From the NCBI GenBank assembly GCA_902776435.1, contig CACYQB010000013.1:1-64000 (forward strand): 64,000 bases of DNA, in the 5' to 3' direction. This document shows, piece after piece, positions 1 to 8,408 of the stretch. This DNA is from an uncultured Bacteroidales bacterium (lineage in GTDB: Bacteria; Bacteroidota; Bacteroidia; Bacteroidales; Muribaculaceae). How positions within the stretch are numbered: position 1 is the stretch's first letter; each line of letters begins with the position of its first letter. The position numbers were made by a program, and so were the translations under genes. The notes under the pieces are model-generated. The model saw only the letters and a program-made list of their open reading frames with translations. It was not told the DNA's origin and did no database searches.

Positions 1-622
1 AATCAGGAAATACAAGGAGGCCCTTGACCTGTACAACCAGCTGGGCGACAAGCACTACCAGATTGTGTGTCTGACCGACATGGGCGGTTATTACCGCAGT
101 TTGCCCGATAAACGCGACAGCGCCCTCTATTACATCAATCAAGCCATCCAGCTGTCTGAGGCCGAGCACGAGAACTGGTTCCTGTTCCAGAACCTGTATC
201 AACGGGCCGAGATGTACTGCCTGTTGACCAAAGAATATGACAAGGCCCGGGTTGATATCCTGAAAGCCATAGCAGCCGGCAAGGATGAAATTGACCATCC
301 ACGCGCACACTATGTCGCTGCCGAGACCTATCTGAACCTGGGCAGGCCCGACTCGGCCCTCTACTATCTGAATCATGTGCCCGCCAGTGGCATGATGAGC
401 AACCACACCAGTGACACGGTCATGTATTGTCGGCTCATGAGTGAAATCGCCAAAGCCAACAAGGACTGGAATAAATACACCACCTATTATGACCGTGCCA
501 ACGAGATGGCCGACTCGATACTGGTGGCCAACGTCAACAAGAACTACCTGGCCATTGAGAAGAAATATGACATCCAGCTGGAAGAACTCAAGAAGTGCGA
601 ACCGACCTCGATGCGTCGCTGA
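1..622 (+). CDS. TPR-repeat regulator, N-terminal part (enters from left edge, frame lost at 3' end)
   Basis: The reading frame is open from base 2, so the true start lies left of the window. The visible part is helical TPR-like sequence with recurring pairs such as DSALYYINQA and DSALYYLNHV, followed by an EKKYDIQLEELKK coiled-coil stretch. In Bacteroidales this layout belongs to large TPR regulators in which the repeats are followed by a membrane helix, a coiled coil and a C-terminal helix-turn-helix. Here the frame ends at 622 after a short unrelated tail (EPTSMRR), and the expected membrane helix is absent. The rest of the protein continues in another frame from about 595. I read the two as one broken gene; a sequencing error is possible. 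Confidence 0.75.
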   Translation, partial: IRKYKEALDLYNQLGDKHYQIVCLTDMGGYYRSLPDKRDSALYYINQAIQLSEAEHENWFLFQNLYQRAEMYCLLTKEYDKARVDILKAIAAGKDEIDHPRAHYVAAETYLNLGRPDSALYYLNHVPASGMMSNHTSDTVMYCRLMSEIAKANKDWNKYTTYYDRANEMADSILVANVNKNYLAIEKKYDIQLEELKKCEPTSMRR

Positions 623-1155
623 CAAGCCTGGAGCAGATGAGAACGACCATTAGCACTCGAGAACAGGAACTGAAAGCTGCACAGGACGAGTTGAGAGGAA
701 AAGAGCGCATGGGCGAGGAACTTGCGGCCCTGGAAGCTAAGCAGCGCAAGAGCGATGAGATGCGTTCCATCGTCGATAACCAGATACAGGTGATTCGCCA
801 GCTGCTGGAATTGTCCTATCAGCCCAACGAGACGAATTTTACCCGCAAGTTCAACGAAGTAATGACACTGCCCGTCGAGGGTGCCATCCCCACCGACTCC
901 TACTGGAACAACCTGCACAGCCTGACCAATGAGCTGCACAGCGGCGTGCTCGATGAGGCACAACGCATCGCCGGTGGCACGCTTAACGAGAGCGAGATGA
1001 ACTTCCTGGCCCTGTACTGCTACGGCTTCTCCCGCACGGTCATCATGATCTGCATGAAATACAGCAGCCTTGGCACCGTCTCCAACAAGAAAATCCAGAT
1101 AGCCAAGAAACTCGGCGTCAACAACCTCGACGACTTCGTCAACAACTACCGTTGA
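595..1155 (+). CDS. C-terminal half of the broken TPR regulator (coiled coil plus HTH-like domain)
   Basis: The frame begins at a GTG inside the end of the preceding ORF, but that GTG need not be a real start. The product opens with a coiled coil (LEQMRTTISTREQELKAAQ) and ends with a compact helical domain that includes VSNKKIQIAKKLGV and LDDF. This looks like the recognition-helix region of the LuxR-like HTH found at the end of Bacteroidales TPR regulators. No membrane helix is seen, although relatives have one between the TPR part and this coiled coil. It probably forms one disrupted gene with the upstream TPR ORF. If it is expressed alone it would be a soluble DNA-binding fragment without its sensor. 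Confidence 0.7.
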   Translation: MRTDLDASLTSLEQMRTTISTREQELKAAQDELRGKERMGEELAALEAKQRKSDEMRSIVDNQIQVIRQLLELSYQPNETNFTRKFNEVMTLPVEGAIPTDSYWNNLHSLTNELHSGVLDEAQRIAGGTLNESEMNFLALYCYGFSRTVIMICMKYSSLGTVSNKKIQIAKKLGVNNLDDFVNNYR

Positions 1156-1167
1156 CAAAATTAAAAA

Positions 1168-1235
1168 GGAAGACAATAAGTACAATAAAAACAATGGCCT
1201 TGGCGCTGTTGAACTTGTTGTACTTATTGCCTTCC
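1168..1235 (-). terminator. Long inverted repeat between convergent genes, likely terminator of the barrel-protein operon
   Basis: Arms 1168-1185 and 1218-1235 pair over 18 positions with one mismatch and enclose a loop of about 32 bases. Read on the minus strand, the stem is followed by a T-rich run (CCTTTTTAATTTT). This fits a terminator for the minus-strand genes that end at 1255. The loop is unusually long for an intrinsic terminator. Confidence 0.55.
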
Positions 1236-1254
1236 CTTAGTGTGTCGTGGGGTA

Positions 1255-1758
1255 TCAGAAGCGGTAACCCACGCCTACGCAGAAGAGTACCCAGTCGGCA
1301 TTCTTGAGGTACTCATACTTGATTTCACCGTTGAGCATCAGGTGATCGCCGATAAGGTAGTCAATACCGCCACCCACGTTGAAGCCAATCTTCATTTCGC
1401 TGTCACCATCGACCTTGATGTGGACATCACCCACGTTGGCATTGATGTCATCCACTTTCCAGAAAGCGGCACGGATACCGGCAAGAGGATAGAGACGGAT
1501 CTTGTCGCCCAACTCAAACAGGTAGTGCTGCTCGGCGTTGAGGTCAAAGCAGGACACCCCGTTCTTCTTGAAGAAGTAATTGCCCGAAACGGCCGAGCGC
1601 CATGCGTGGGAATAGTTGCTCTGGAACTTCAAACCCACACCAGGCATGCTGCCCTCGGTGCCAAACACAAACTGGCCGCCCAGGGACCACTCGCCCACGT
1701 CGGCACTTGCCATCATCGAAGTGACGGCCATCAGCATAATCAATAAAACCTTTTTCAT
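1255..1758 (-). CDS. Small outer-membrane beta-barrel protein (paralog 1)
   Basis: This 167-residue protein starts with a clear signal peptide (MKKVLLIMLMAVTSMMASA). The rest is alternating hydrophobic/polar beta-strand sequence and ends in an aromatic residue after VGVGYRF, typical of 8-strand outer-membrane barrels. It is a paralog of the next gene upstream at 1814-2302: both share the ADxGEWxLG-type start of the mature protein, a KKNxV motif and the block LGDKxRLxPLAG. The two are 55 bases apart and probably co-transcribed with the DUF3857 genes at 2327-6380. The cargo or role is unknown. A small porin-like or structural barrel is the safest description. Confidence 0.8.
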   Translation of the reverse strand: MKKVLLIMLMAVTSMMASADVGEWSLGGQFVFGTEGSMPGVGLKFQSNYSHAWRSAVSGNYFFKKNGVSCFDLNAEQHYLFELGDKIRLYPLAGIRAAFWKVDDINANVGDVHIKVDGDSEMKIGFNVGGGIDYLIGDHLMLNGEIKYEYLKNADWVLFCVGVGYRF

Positions 1759-1813
1759 TGTAACTGAGTTTTTTAGAGATTTATAAAAAAATTATAGCAC
1801 AGAAATCGTCTAT

Positions 1814-2302
1814 TCAGAATCGCCAAGCTACCCCAATGCTGAAAAGCCCTTGGGTCTTGTCTCCATTATAGTGGCACTTTGACTTGACATCCAGCATCAG
1901 GTGTTCACCGATGAGGTATTCCGCTCCAAGGCCAGCGAAGGCGGTCATGTGCTCGTCGCTATCCGTCTCCCTGCCACCTAAACCCTCAAAGGTGATATGA
2001 TCGATTTGTAATCCTAATCCAGCCAACGGGAACAGCCTCACCTTATCGCCCAAATAAATGAGGTAATTATGCTCCAGGGCAAAATCGGTGCTCCACACGT
2101 CATTTTTCTTGAAGTAAAAGTCGGCAAGCAGGTTGATGCGCCAGTGATAGAAGAAATTATACTTCAGCGACACACCAGCTGCCACCGCTTTTTTATGGGT
2201 CCCATAGGTGGCCTGTGTTCCCAGAGCAAATTCGCCCATGTCGGCTCTTGCCACAAGCGCGCTCAAGAGCACGAGTAATGTAATGAATGTCTTTTTCATC
2301 AT
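1814..2302 (-). CDS. Small outer-membrane beta-barrel protein (paralog 2)
   Basis: The product has 162 residues, with a signal peptide (MMKKTFITLLVLLSALVARA) followed by beta-strand-rich sequence ending in GVAWRF. It shares with its neighbour at 1255 the mature N-terminus ADMGEFALG, the FYFKKNDV strand and LGDKVRLFPLAGLG, so the pair is a tandem duplication. It lies 24 bases downstream of the stop-side of the larger secreted protein at 2327-4501, which suggests one transcript. Function is not known. The signal peptide plus C-terminal aromatic residue support an outer-membrane location. Confidence 0.8.
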   Translation of the reverse strand: MMKKTFITLLVLLSALVARADMGEFALGTQATYGTHKKAVAAGVSLKYNFFYHWRINLLADFYFKKNDVWSTDFALEHNYLIYLGDKVRLFPLAGLGLQIDHITFEGLGGRETDSDEHMTAFAGLGAEYLIGEHLMLDVKSKCHYNGDKTQGLFSIGVAWRF

Positions 2303-2326
2303 CTTATCTTATCTTATTATGTCGGT

Positions 2327-4501
2327 TTATTTCTTGAATACGACTTGGCGGGTGGTAAATTCGTCGGCAGCATCAATGATTTGCAGCAGATCCTGCCACT
2401 GCGATACTGGATAGTCACCCTTGTTGTAACGCATATTGACCGCCAGCGTCAGCCGATTGCCCTCGATACTGGCAGTGGCGTTGAATTCGCCTGCTGAGTT
2501 CTTTACCTGCTGTTGCAGTTTGGCCAGGCTCTCTTGTGACACCTGATAGCCGTCGGGCACATTGATGGTGATATTCCAGCTGACCAGCGCCGGGCAGCGC
2601 CTGTTCACATCGAAGGAGCGGCGGCGGTTACTGCCCTCGACCTTGCTTTGGGCACCAATCAGTTTACCGGCGCTCACCACCAGATTGGAGCCAGCGCGTT
2701 TCACCCAGCCGTCCATCGTGTAATGGGTCTTATAGACGAATGCAGGCTCACTGGGGTTGATGCCGGTATTGAGTATCTCGCTACTGATGACGCTGGCAGC
2801 GGCCTGATCATGATAGGCCTTGATTTCTTCCTTGAAATCGTCCTGCTGTTCCTCACGCTCCTTGGCAAACTTCTGCGTCGTGCCCTTTTTCGCACCTCCT
2901 GAAATACGCTCCATGTAGGGTTTCTTGCGTCCCAGATATTGGTCATAGGCGTCATACTCTTGCTCGTCGGTCATGATGGTGGCGATAGACTCTTTCATGG
3001 CGCCAGTGAGCGACTCGGTACGCTCAATGTCCATAGCCATCCCGTCTATGCTGGCATTCACGGTCACCTGGTTGACGTTGTCGTCGGCAGTGGACTGCGG
3101 CAGGGTTACCATGTCGCTTTGGGACTTGTCGCCCTTGAGTTTGTTGACCACTGCAGCACGGCGCCCTTGGAAACAGGCGGGTAACAGTCCTGCTGTGGTC
3201 CCCTGGTAGGTGGGCGGTGCGAAGTAGGTGCCGCCTTCGGTCTTGATGAGCCAGCTTGTGTTGCCGTTGTAGATGAGCTGGTCGAGCGGTTCATTCTCAT
3301 AGTCAGTGGTGACGACAAACTGGTAGGGAATGTCCCGCATGTCCAGCATCTCGCTCATCATCAGTATCAAGCGGAATGGCGAATAGGTGTCATATTTGTC
3401 AAACGCCCTGTAAGTGTACACTAGGCCGGTGTAGATGAGCTTGGCTGCTTCCTCTTTGTCTGCCAGTTTTTTAGCGGTGGCGAGTTCGTCTTTCATCTGC
3501 TTCTTGTTCTCGGGCCAGTCCAGATACTCTTTGATAATTTTCTTGTCGGCCTTCATGAAGTTGAGGTCATCGGCCAGGATGCTGCTGAAGTCGGGGTTGG
3601 CCTGCACATCACGGTTTTTCACGCTCTTCATCTGCTTGTTGGTCACGCTCTTGTCAAAGATATAGAGCAGGGTGACGGGTGACTGCTCGATAGGATTGTA
3701 CCACAGCGTGGGTTCTACCTTGTTCACATTGTTGACTTCGGCCTCGAGCACGGTGTTGCCCTCGTCGTCAAGGCTGCTGGCAAAGTCGGGGGCACCGTTC
3801 AGGGTGCGGTACTGCACTGTGAACTTCTTGTCGATGACACATCTCACCTTTTGCTTGAGGATGGGATACTCCTCCAGGAACCAGAACCTGAAGTGCGGCA
3901 CGTTGCGGTCATGGACAACGAGTTCGTCATAGGTGAAGATGTCCAGAATATCGCCCACCTCGAGGCCCGGGACTGCCAACTTATGGCTCACGTCCTTATC
4001 CTTCTTGCCCTCGCGGGTGGTCATGTAGTCGTCGGTGTTGACATCAACGATGCGCCCGTCGGGTTTGATCACGCGCACGCCCAGCACCTGACGATGCTCA
4101 TCGGTGAATGCACCCGAACGTGCCTTCTTGAACGTGGAATAGTCAAATTCCGAGAATTTCTTCAGCGCCGCAGCATCATTGAGCTTGATGAGCATGCGGT
4201 TGAGTTCATGGCGTCCTAGCTGCTTGCTGGTTTGGGGAATCCACAGCGTCATGTAAAAGCGAGACTTGCGGGTCACCTCAGCATCAGTGCAGCTGGCCAG
4301 GATGACCGCCGAGCACACGTCAGGGTCACTGTACTGCTGCGGGCAGGTATAGTTCTTGAACATCGGGTCGTCGTCACTCCATACCTTCTCGCGCAGTTCA
4401 GCTGCAAATTTCAGGTACTTTTTCTCGTCATCGGCATGTGCCGGGGTCAGCGTCAGCAGCATCACCAGCAATGCCAGGAGTTTGATCATTGATTGTCTCA
4501 T
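2327..4501 (-). CDS. Secreted DUF3857 / transglutaminase-like protein lacking the catalytic Cys
   Basis: I place the start at the ATG at 4501, giving MRQSMIKLLALLVMLLTLTPAHA, a good signal peptide. The longer frame would need a TTG at 4534. The protein has about 724 residues. An N-terminal DUF3857-type domain is followed by a transglutaminase-like region (roughly residues 340-450). There the family pattern YGDCK is replaced by DTYSPF, so the nucleophilic Cys is missing. A C-terminal beta-rich part follows. The next gene upstream (4545-6380) is a homolog with an intact triad. I infer a non-enzymatic partner or substrate-binding version of the same periplasmic system. The pathway is not established. 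Confidence 0.8.
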   Translation of the reverse strand: MRQSMIKLLALLVMLLTLTPAHADDEKKYLKFAAELREKVWSDDDPMFKNYTCPQQYSDPDVCSAVILASCTDAEVTRKSRFYMTLWIPQTSKQLGRHELNRMLIKLNDAAALKKFSEFDYSTFKKARSGAFTDEHRQVLGVRVIKPDGRIVDVNTDDYMTTREGKKDKDVSHKLAVPGLEVGDILDIFTYDELVVHDRNVPHFRFWFLEEYPILKQKVRCVIDKKFTVQYRTLNGAPDFASSLDDEGNTVLEAEVNNVNKVEPTLWYNPIEQSPVTLLYIFDKSVTNKQMKSVKNRDVQANPDFSSILADDLNFMKADKKIIKEYLDWPENKKQMKDELATAKKLADKEEAAKLIYTGLVYTYRAFDKYDTYSPFRLILMMSEMLDMRDIPYQFVVTTDYENEPLDQLIYNGNTSWLIKTEGGTYFAPPTYQGTTAGLLPACFQGRRAAVVNKLKGDKSQSDMVTLPQSTADDNVNQVTVNASIDGMAMDIERTESLTGAMKESIATIMTDEQEYDAYDQYLGRKKPYMERISGGAKKGTTQKFAKEREEQQDDFKEEIKAYHDQAAASVISSEILNTGINPSEPAFVYKTHYTMDGWVKRAGSNLVVSAGKLIGAQSKVEGSNRRRSFDVNRRCPALVSWNITINVPDGYQVSQESLAKLQQQVKNSAGEFNATASIEGNRLTLAVNMRYNKGDYPVSQWQDLLQIIDAADEFTTRQVVFKK

Positions 4502-4544
4502 ATCGTTTTGCAATTGGTTGTATAAAGGTCTCAACTATTCTCCA

Positions 4545-6380
4545 CTAGTTCTTGACAAGCACAATCTGCTCGTGGGCATGCTCGTTCCACTGCTTGAGCT
4601 GTGCATTCCATGCCATGATCTTATCAAGCGGCACACGGGGATGGTGCAATGATATCACCTTGCGGTAAATTATTGTGTTGCCTTCCTGCCTGAAGGTGCA
4701 TGACAGGTTCGCTACATCGGTATGGCGGTCATAGTCATCAGGCAGTTGTTCGCACCTGTAACCCGCGGGCAGGGTTAATGCCACTTCTCGCACCTGGCGA
4801 CATGGGAAAGGCAGTACATAGTCGTTCTTGCGGTCGGTGGTGTCGATGGGGGCGGTCATCAGCATGTTATCAGGATCAAGTTCTACATACACTTCTCCCT
4901 CGATCTGCTGGACTGAATGGGTATCGGTCATCTTACCCGTTAACACCGCCCACTCGCTGCGGCAGTCTCTGTCTACCCACGTCGCCTCCGAGACCTTGTT
5001 GGCATGGTCATCGTCGTTGAGGGAGTTCCGTTCAAACATGAGTCGTTGTTGCGATTCCCGACTGTCGTAGGCACTGAGGAGCATCTCTTTCATGTCGCCC
5101 TTGACACAACGGGTGATCGTCCCCGTGAGTTCGCCGGCCTTGCTGAGCATTAACGTGATGTGTACGCTGTCGCAGTTGGCACTGGCGGGGAGAACGGGCA
5201 CGGTGCGCAACGAGGGGGCACCTCCCGGCTCCTCGACCATGACTTCCATGCCCTGCACATTGCTGGGGATGTGGCCCAGCGGGATATGGTTGCAGGTGGC
5301 GTCCAGGTAATAGGTTTTGCCCTGCCACTCCAATGTGCAGATGGCATGGTTGATGGCTGCAAGAGTGGGAATCTCGCTCATCAGGCACGAAGCCTCACGG
5401 GTGCCCACATCGGTCAAGCGGGCATCAAAACCCTGGGCCACGAGCAGCGTTTTCAGCAACAACGCCATGCCCTTACAGTCGCCGTAACGCTTGCGCACGA
5501 CCTCGGCCGGGGTATCGGGCTGGTGTTTGCTCACACCTGCCTCAAAAGCGACATAACGCACATTCTCCTGCACCCAGGCCAGCGTGTTGCGGATTCTGTC
5601 GAGTTCGTTCTTTCCTCCTTGATTAATCTGTTCAAGAATCTGGGGCAGGTTGGATATGGCGGTATCGACGTCCGACAGCTGCCGTCCCCAGGCAAACATG
5701 TCGGCGGCATCCTTGAACGACCCTACGACAAATACCGTGGGATAGACGCTTGCCACGGTCGGCATGGCTTCTTCCTGCTTGATGGGCGCCATGTCGTTGA
5801 TCGTGTAGGTCACTACCCTACTTCCGCCCTTGTCTTTGTGCTCGATGGTAACTGCCGGGGACATGTTCTTGTCGATCAATCGGTAATGCTCAAATCCTTT
5901 GGGCAGGATGAAGGTGACTGTCTTGTGTTTGACAAAGTATTGCTCGCCCAGCACGGTGCGCGTGAAATAGTGCAGGTCGGTAAACGTGCGCTCATAGGTC
6001 ATCCTGCGCTTTCGGCCCCACTTGCCCAAGGTCACGTCGAAATAACACACGCGGGAGTCGTCAAAGAACACATTCTCGGGCGTTGCCGACCGATAGTTCG
6101 CGCTGAAGCCGTCACAACGTGCCTCATCGAGCTTGATGTTGTCCCCATAGAAGACAGCGGGCTGGATCTTCACGTCATACTGTCGCAAAGACTCATACTC
6201 AATAACGGTCTTGTTCTTGACAATAGGCTGGCCGCTTTTCATCTTGAACTCATACACCTCGCTGCATTTGCTCACCATCACCTCGTCGTCCCGCGACTGG
6301 GCGGCAACAGGAATGGATGGCAAGACCATGGCACACACCAGCGACACCATGTGCAGGTGCCTGTAAAATGTCTGTATCAT
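4545..6380 (-). CDS. Secreted DUF3857 / transglutaminase-core protein with intact triad
   Basis: The ATG at 6380 gives MIQTFYRHLHMVSLVCAMVL with a signal peptide ending near AAQS. A TTG at 6437 would extend it, but a TAACTTTG promoter box at 6435-6442 makes that unlikely. A DUF3857-type N-terminal domain precedes a transglutaminase core whose triad is visible: Cys302 in YGDCKGMALL, His345 in INHAICTLEW and Asp360 in YYLDAT. Families with this pair of domains are exported envelope proteins of uncertain substrate. It is followed after 43 bases by the Cys-less homolog and then two small barrels, which suggests a four-gene envelope operon. Confidence 0.82.
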   Translation of the reverse strand: MIQTFYRHLHMVSLVCAMVLPSIPVAAQSRDDEVMVSKCSEVYEFKMKSGQPIVKNKTVIEYESLRQYDVKIQPAVFYGDNIKLDEARCDGFSANYRSATPENVFFDDSRVCYFDVTLGKWGRKRRMTYERTFTDLHYFTRTVLGEQYFVKHKTVTFILPKGFEHYRLIDKNMSPAVTIEHKDKGGSRVVTYTINDMAPIKQEEAMPTVASVYPTVFVVGSFKDAADMFAWGRQLSDVDTAISNLPQILEQINQGGKNELDRIRNTLAWVQENVRYVAFEAGVSKHQPDTPAEVVRKRYGDCKGMALLLKTLLVAQGFDARLTDVGTREASCLMSEIPTLAAINHAICTLEWQGKTYYLDATCNHIPLGHIPSNVQGMEVMVEEPGGAPSLRTVPVLPASANCDSVHITLMLSKAGELTGTITRCVKGDMKEMLLSAYDSRESQQRLMFERNSLNDDDHANKVSEATWVDRDCRSEWAVLTGKMTDTHSVQQIEGEVYVELDPDNMLMTAPIDTTDRKNDYVLPFPCRQVREVALTLPAGYRCEQLPDDYDRHTDVANLSCTFRQEGNTIIYRKVISLHHPRVPLDKIMAWNAQLKQWNEHAHEQIVLVKN

Positions 6381-6434
6381 TGTTATATCGTGTTGATGAT
6401 GTTCTCGGGAAGATCTGTCAAGAACTTGACATGG

Positions 6435-6442
6435 CAAAGTTA
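6435..6442 (-). promoter_or_regulatory. -7 promoter box before the DUF3857 operon
   Basis: On the minus strand the box reads TAACTTTG, matching the Bacteroidales TAnnTTTG consensus. It lies about 55 bases before the ATG at 6380. A -33 TTTG at the ideal spacing is not clear. Confidence 0.5.
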
Positions 6443-6630
6443 CTCAATAAACACCAAACAATCACAACATCCGACTTCATTTAACAAATCCTAATCCATT
6501 GATTTTCAGCATCCATAAAAATAAAAAGTTCATTCTGCATAAATTTAGGTTCATCCCCATACCCTCACCCCCTTAAACGCATGCCATTCTACCACGAATT
6601 ATCCGTTTTTCCCCATCTGAGGCATGTAAA

Positions 6631-6660
6631 GAAAAAGCCCACCGAGGTCATCGGTGAGCC
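6631..6660 (-). terminator. Intrinsic terminator after the split PorT-like gene
   Basis: On the minus strand, CACCGA and TCGGTG pair around a short loop and are followed by GGGCTTTTTCTTT. It lies just beyond the stop at 6687. Confidence 0.7.
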
Positions 6661-6686
6661 AACAAGTCTGTAATAAAAATTATGGC

Positions 6687-6992
6687 TTAGAAACGGAAGC
6701 CGAAAGCAAGTTGGGCGTTGCTGTTCTTGCGGTAGTCCTCTATTCTAACCCAGTATTCTGCTATCGGTTCGAATACTCTAGTGAGTCCCAAGGTGTAGCG
6801 CAGCTGAATAAAGACATTCTTATCAAGGTTATAGGTACACCCAAGGCCCAACCCGAAATCAACGGCTTTGGTCTTGTCTTTGTAATTTGTGGCTTCGTGT
6901 TTGCCCATCGTGTACTTGCTATACACGTTGAAACCCACTTGCGGGCCGAAGTCGATGCTGAAGTCTTGGGTCGGATAATACTTGAGCATCAC
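6687..6992 (-). CDS. PorT-like outer-membrane barrel, C-terminal part of a split gene
   Basis: This 101-residue frame has no signal peptide and begins in mid-domain at VMLKYYPTQDFSIDFGPQ. In PorT/outer-membrane barrel proteins that stretch normally follows a short strand (YINVPVMLKYYP). It ends with AQLAFGFRF, a C-terminal aromatic strand. The upstream gene fragment (6989-7255) supplies the signal peptide and first strands. The two meet at TGATG, so stop and start overlap. I infer that a small deletion removed about ten residues and shifted the frame. Coupled translation of two pieces is possible but less likely. Confidence 0.7.
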   Translation of the reverse strand: MMLKYYPTQDFSIDFGPQVGFNVYSKYTMGKHEATNYKDKTKAVDFGLGLGCTYNLDKNVFIQLRYTLGLTRVFEPIAEYWVRIEDYRKNSNAQLAFGFRF

Positions 6993-7255
6993 GCACCCAT
7001 TTCACTTCCATCATCAGCCTTTTCCTGTCCGCCCTGAGCCGCAAACACGACTTCAGGGCTAATGCCGAAGTGGGGATGGAACTTGTATTCCATCAGCAGA
7101 CCTGCTTGATAGTTGAGCACCATTTGGTGTCCGCATTCCTTGCCCCAAAAGTTGGTCAAGTCAAGACCCACCTTGGCACCGAATTTCACTTGCGCGCTGG
7201 CGCTCATGCAAGCCAGCATCGCAAGCAGCATAATCAGTTTCTTTGTCGCTTTCAT
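6989..7255 (-). CDS. PorT-like outer-membrane barrel, N-terminal part of a split gene
   Basis: From the ATG at 7255 the product starts MKATKKLIMLLAMLACMSASAQ, a signal peptide. Another ATG at 7267 adds four residues. The mature part, VKFGAKVGLDLTNFWGK, is typical of the outer-membrane beta-barrel (PF13568-like) group. The frame stops after PEVVFAAQGGQEKADDGSEMGA. This is exactly where the family continues into the strand found at the start of the neighbouring fragment at 6687-6992. The two are best treated as one broken gene. Confidence 0.7.
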   Translation of the reverse strand: MKATKKLIMLLAMLACMSASAQVKFGAKVGLDLTNFWGKECGHQMVLNYQAGLLMEYKFHPHFGISPEVVFAAQGGQEKADDGSEMGA

Positions 7256-7287
7256 GTGAAAACTCATTATAGGTTGATAAATCTGTG

Positions 7288-8343
7288 TTACTCTTCTGGA
7301 CGATCTACAACGACAAAGTCCTTGTAAACGCAGTGGGCAAGAGAAATCATGTCAGTAAGATGCCCGGGATTTGGAATCTTTGCTTGAACTTCAATGGGCT
7401 TGAGGTTCTTGAAAATGCACGAGCAACCGTTTCCTGTGGCCAGGATGTAGACATCATTGCCATGCTGTAGCATTCTCACACCGTCTACCAAGTCTCTAGG
7501 CAGGAAATCGGTCCTGAGTATCGTCTCCTCGCCGTCAATTACCACGACAGGCTCTCGAGTGGTACCACTACCCATCTGCTTGGTGGCCATGCTACCCAAA
7601 ACGTAAGGTTTGCGGTCAAACACGCGCACTTGAGTGGGAATGAAACCGAGATCTCGCTTCTCATCGTTCCATGAGTAAATGTTCTTGTTGGTATCCCAGT
7701 CCTCGTAGCAGTAGATGAATCCGCCTGGTGTAAAGTCACAAGACGTGACATAGCCATAGACCAAATCTATTGCGTCTATTTGTGTGGTCTCATAATTATA
7801 GAATTTACTAAGCAAGCTGGAACCATTGTCCTCGTTGAATTCTAAAAAGAAGTAGTAGCTCTGGCCCGTAGGTCCATTGCTATAGACAATCAGATTGCTG
7901 TAAGAATAAAACTCATCTTCAGATAACTGATAAAGAGGCTTGTTGTCCTCTCCGAATCCCCACTGGTAGGTATCATCGCCACGTTTTACGCGCTGCAAGG
8001 TAAAAATCTTGCCATTGCCGACGCCAAACTCAGTGATTTCTTGCGTGGTAGACATGACGTATTTGCCATTCTTTAGAATTTGATTGGACTGGTTGTTATA
8101 CTTGACCAGGGCATACCAGTCGCCGCCCTCGGCTTGCAGCGAGGCAATATGGCTTCCCTCAGGGCTACTGTAGATGGCTTCACCATCCAAATTATAGACG
8201 AAGTCTCGGTCATAGGAGCCAACCAGCACATAAACTTCACCTTCTACTTTACCGTCAGGCGTAGGCTCGTCCTTGCTCTCCTTGCATCCCGTCAGTGCCA
8301 GCATTGCCAGCAGCAGGGTCATAAGTTTCTTTGTCATGTTCAT
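7288..8343 (-). CDS. Putative lipoprotein, paralog of the protein at 10915-11967
   Basis: This 351-residue protein has a lipoprotein signal (LLLAMLALTGCKES), so it is probably anchored by its first Cys after LTG. The mature part is rich in short beta motifs such as VYNLDGEAIYSSPEG and GGDWYALVKYNN, suggesting a propeller or WG-like fold. I do not recognise a named family. It aligns by eye with the 350-residue lipoprotein at 10915 (NLDGDTIY, GSDWYASI, matching CTTQE/STTQE segments), so it is one of a pair in this locus. It lies about 20 bases from the split barrel gene. Confidence 0.75.
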   Translation of the reverse strand: MNMTKKLMTLLLAMLALTGCKESKDEPTPDGKVEGEVYVLVGSYDRDFVYNLDGEAIYSSPEGSHIASLQAEGGDWYALVKYNNQSNQILKNGKYVMSTTQEITEFGVGNGKIFTLQRVKRGDDTYQWGFGEDNKPLYQLSEDEFYSYSNLIVYSNGPTGQSYYFFLEFNEDNGSSLLSKFYNYETTQIDAIDLVYGYVTSCDFTPGGFIYCYEDWDTNKNIYSWNDEKRDLGFIPTQVRVFDRKPYVLGSMATKQMGSGTTREPVVVIDGEETILRTDFLPRDLVDGVRMLQHGNDVYILATGNGCSCIFKNLKPIEVQAKIPNPGHLTDMISLAHCVYKDFVVVDRPEE

Positions 8344-8408
8344 GTGTTATTATGATTCTATTTCTCAAGTTGATTTAGGCTTCAATTAGAATTAGGTAAT
8401 TTCTCTCG

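Noticed and set aside
590-600. Programmed ribosomal frameshift in the TPR regulator
   Set aside because: No X XXY YYZ slippery heptamer or downstream structure is seen, and the missing membrane helix favours a deletion.
5160-6494. 444-codon open frame on the plus strand opposite the DUF3857 protein
   Set aside because: No domain, low-complexity His-rich composition, and complete overlap with a well-supported gene on the other strand.
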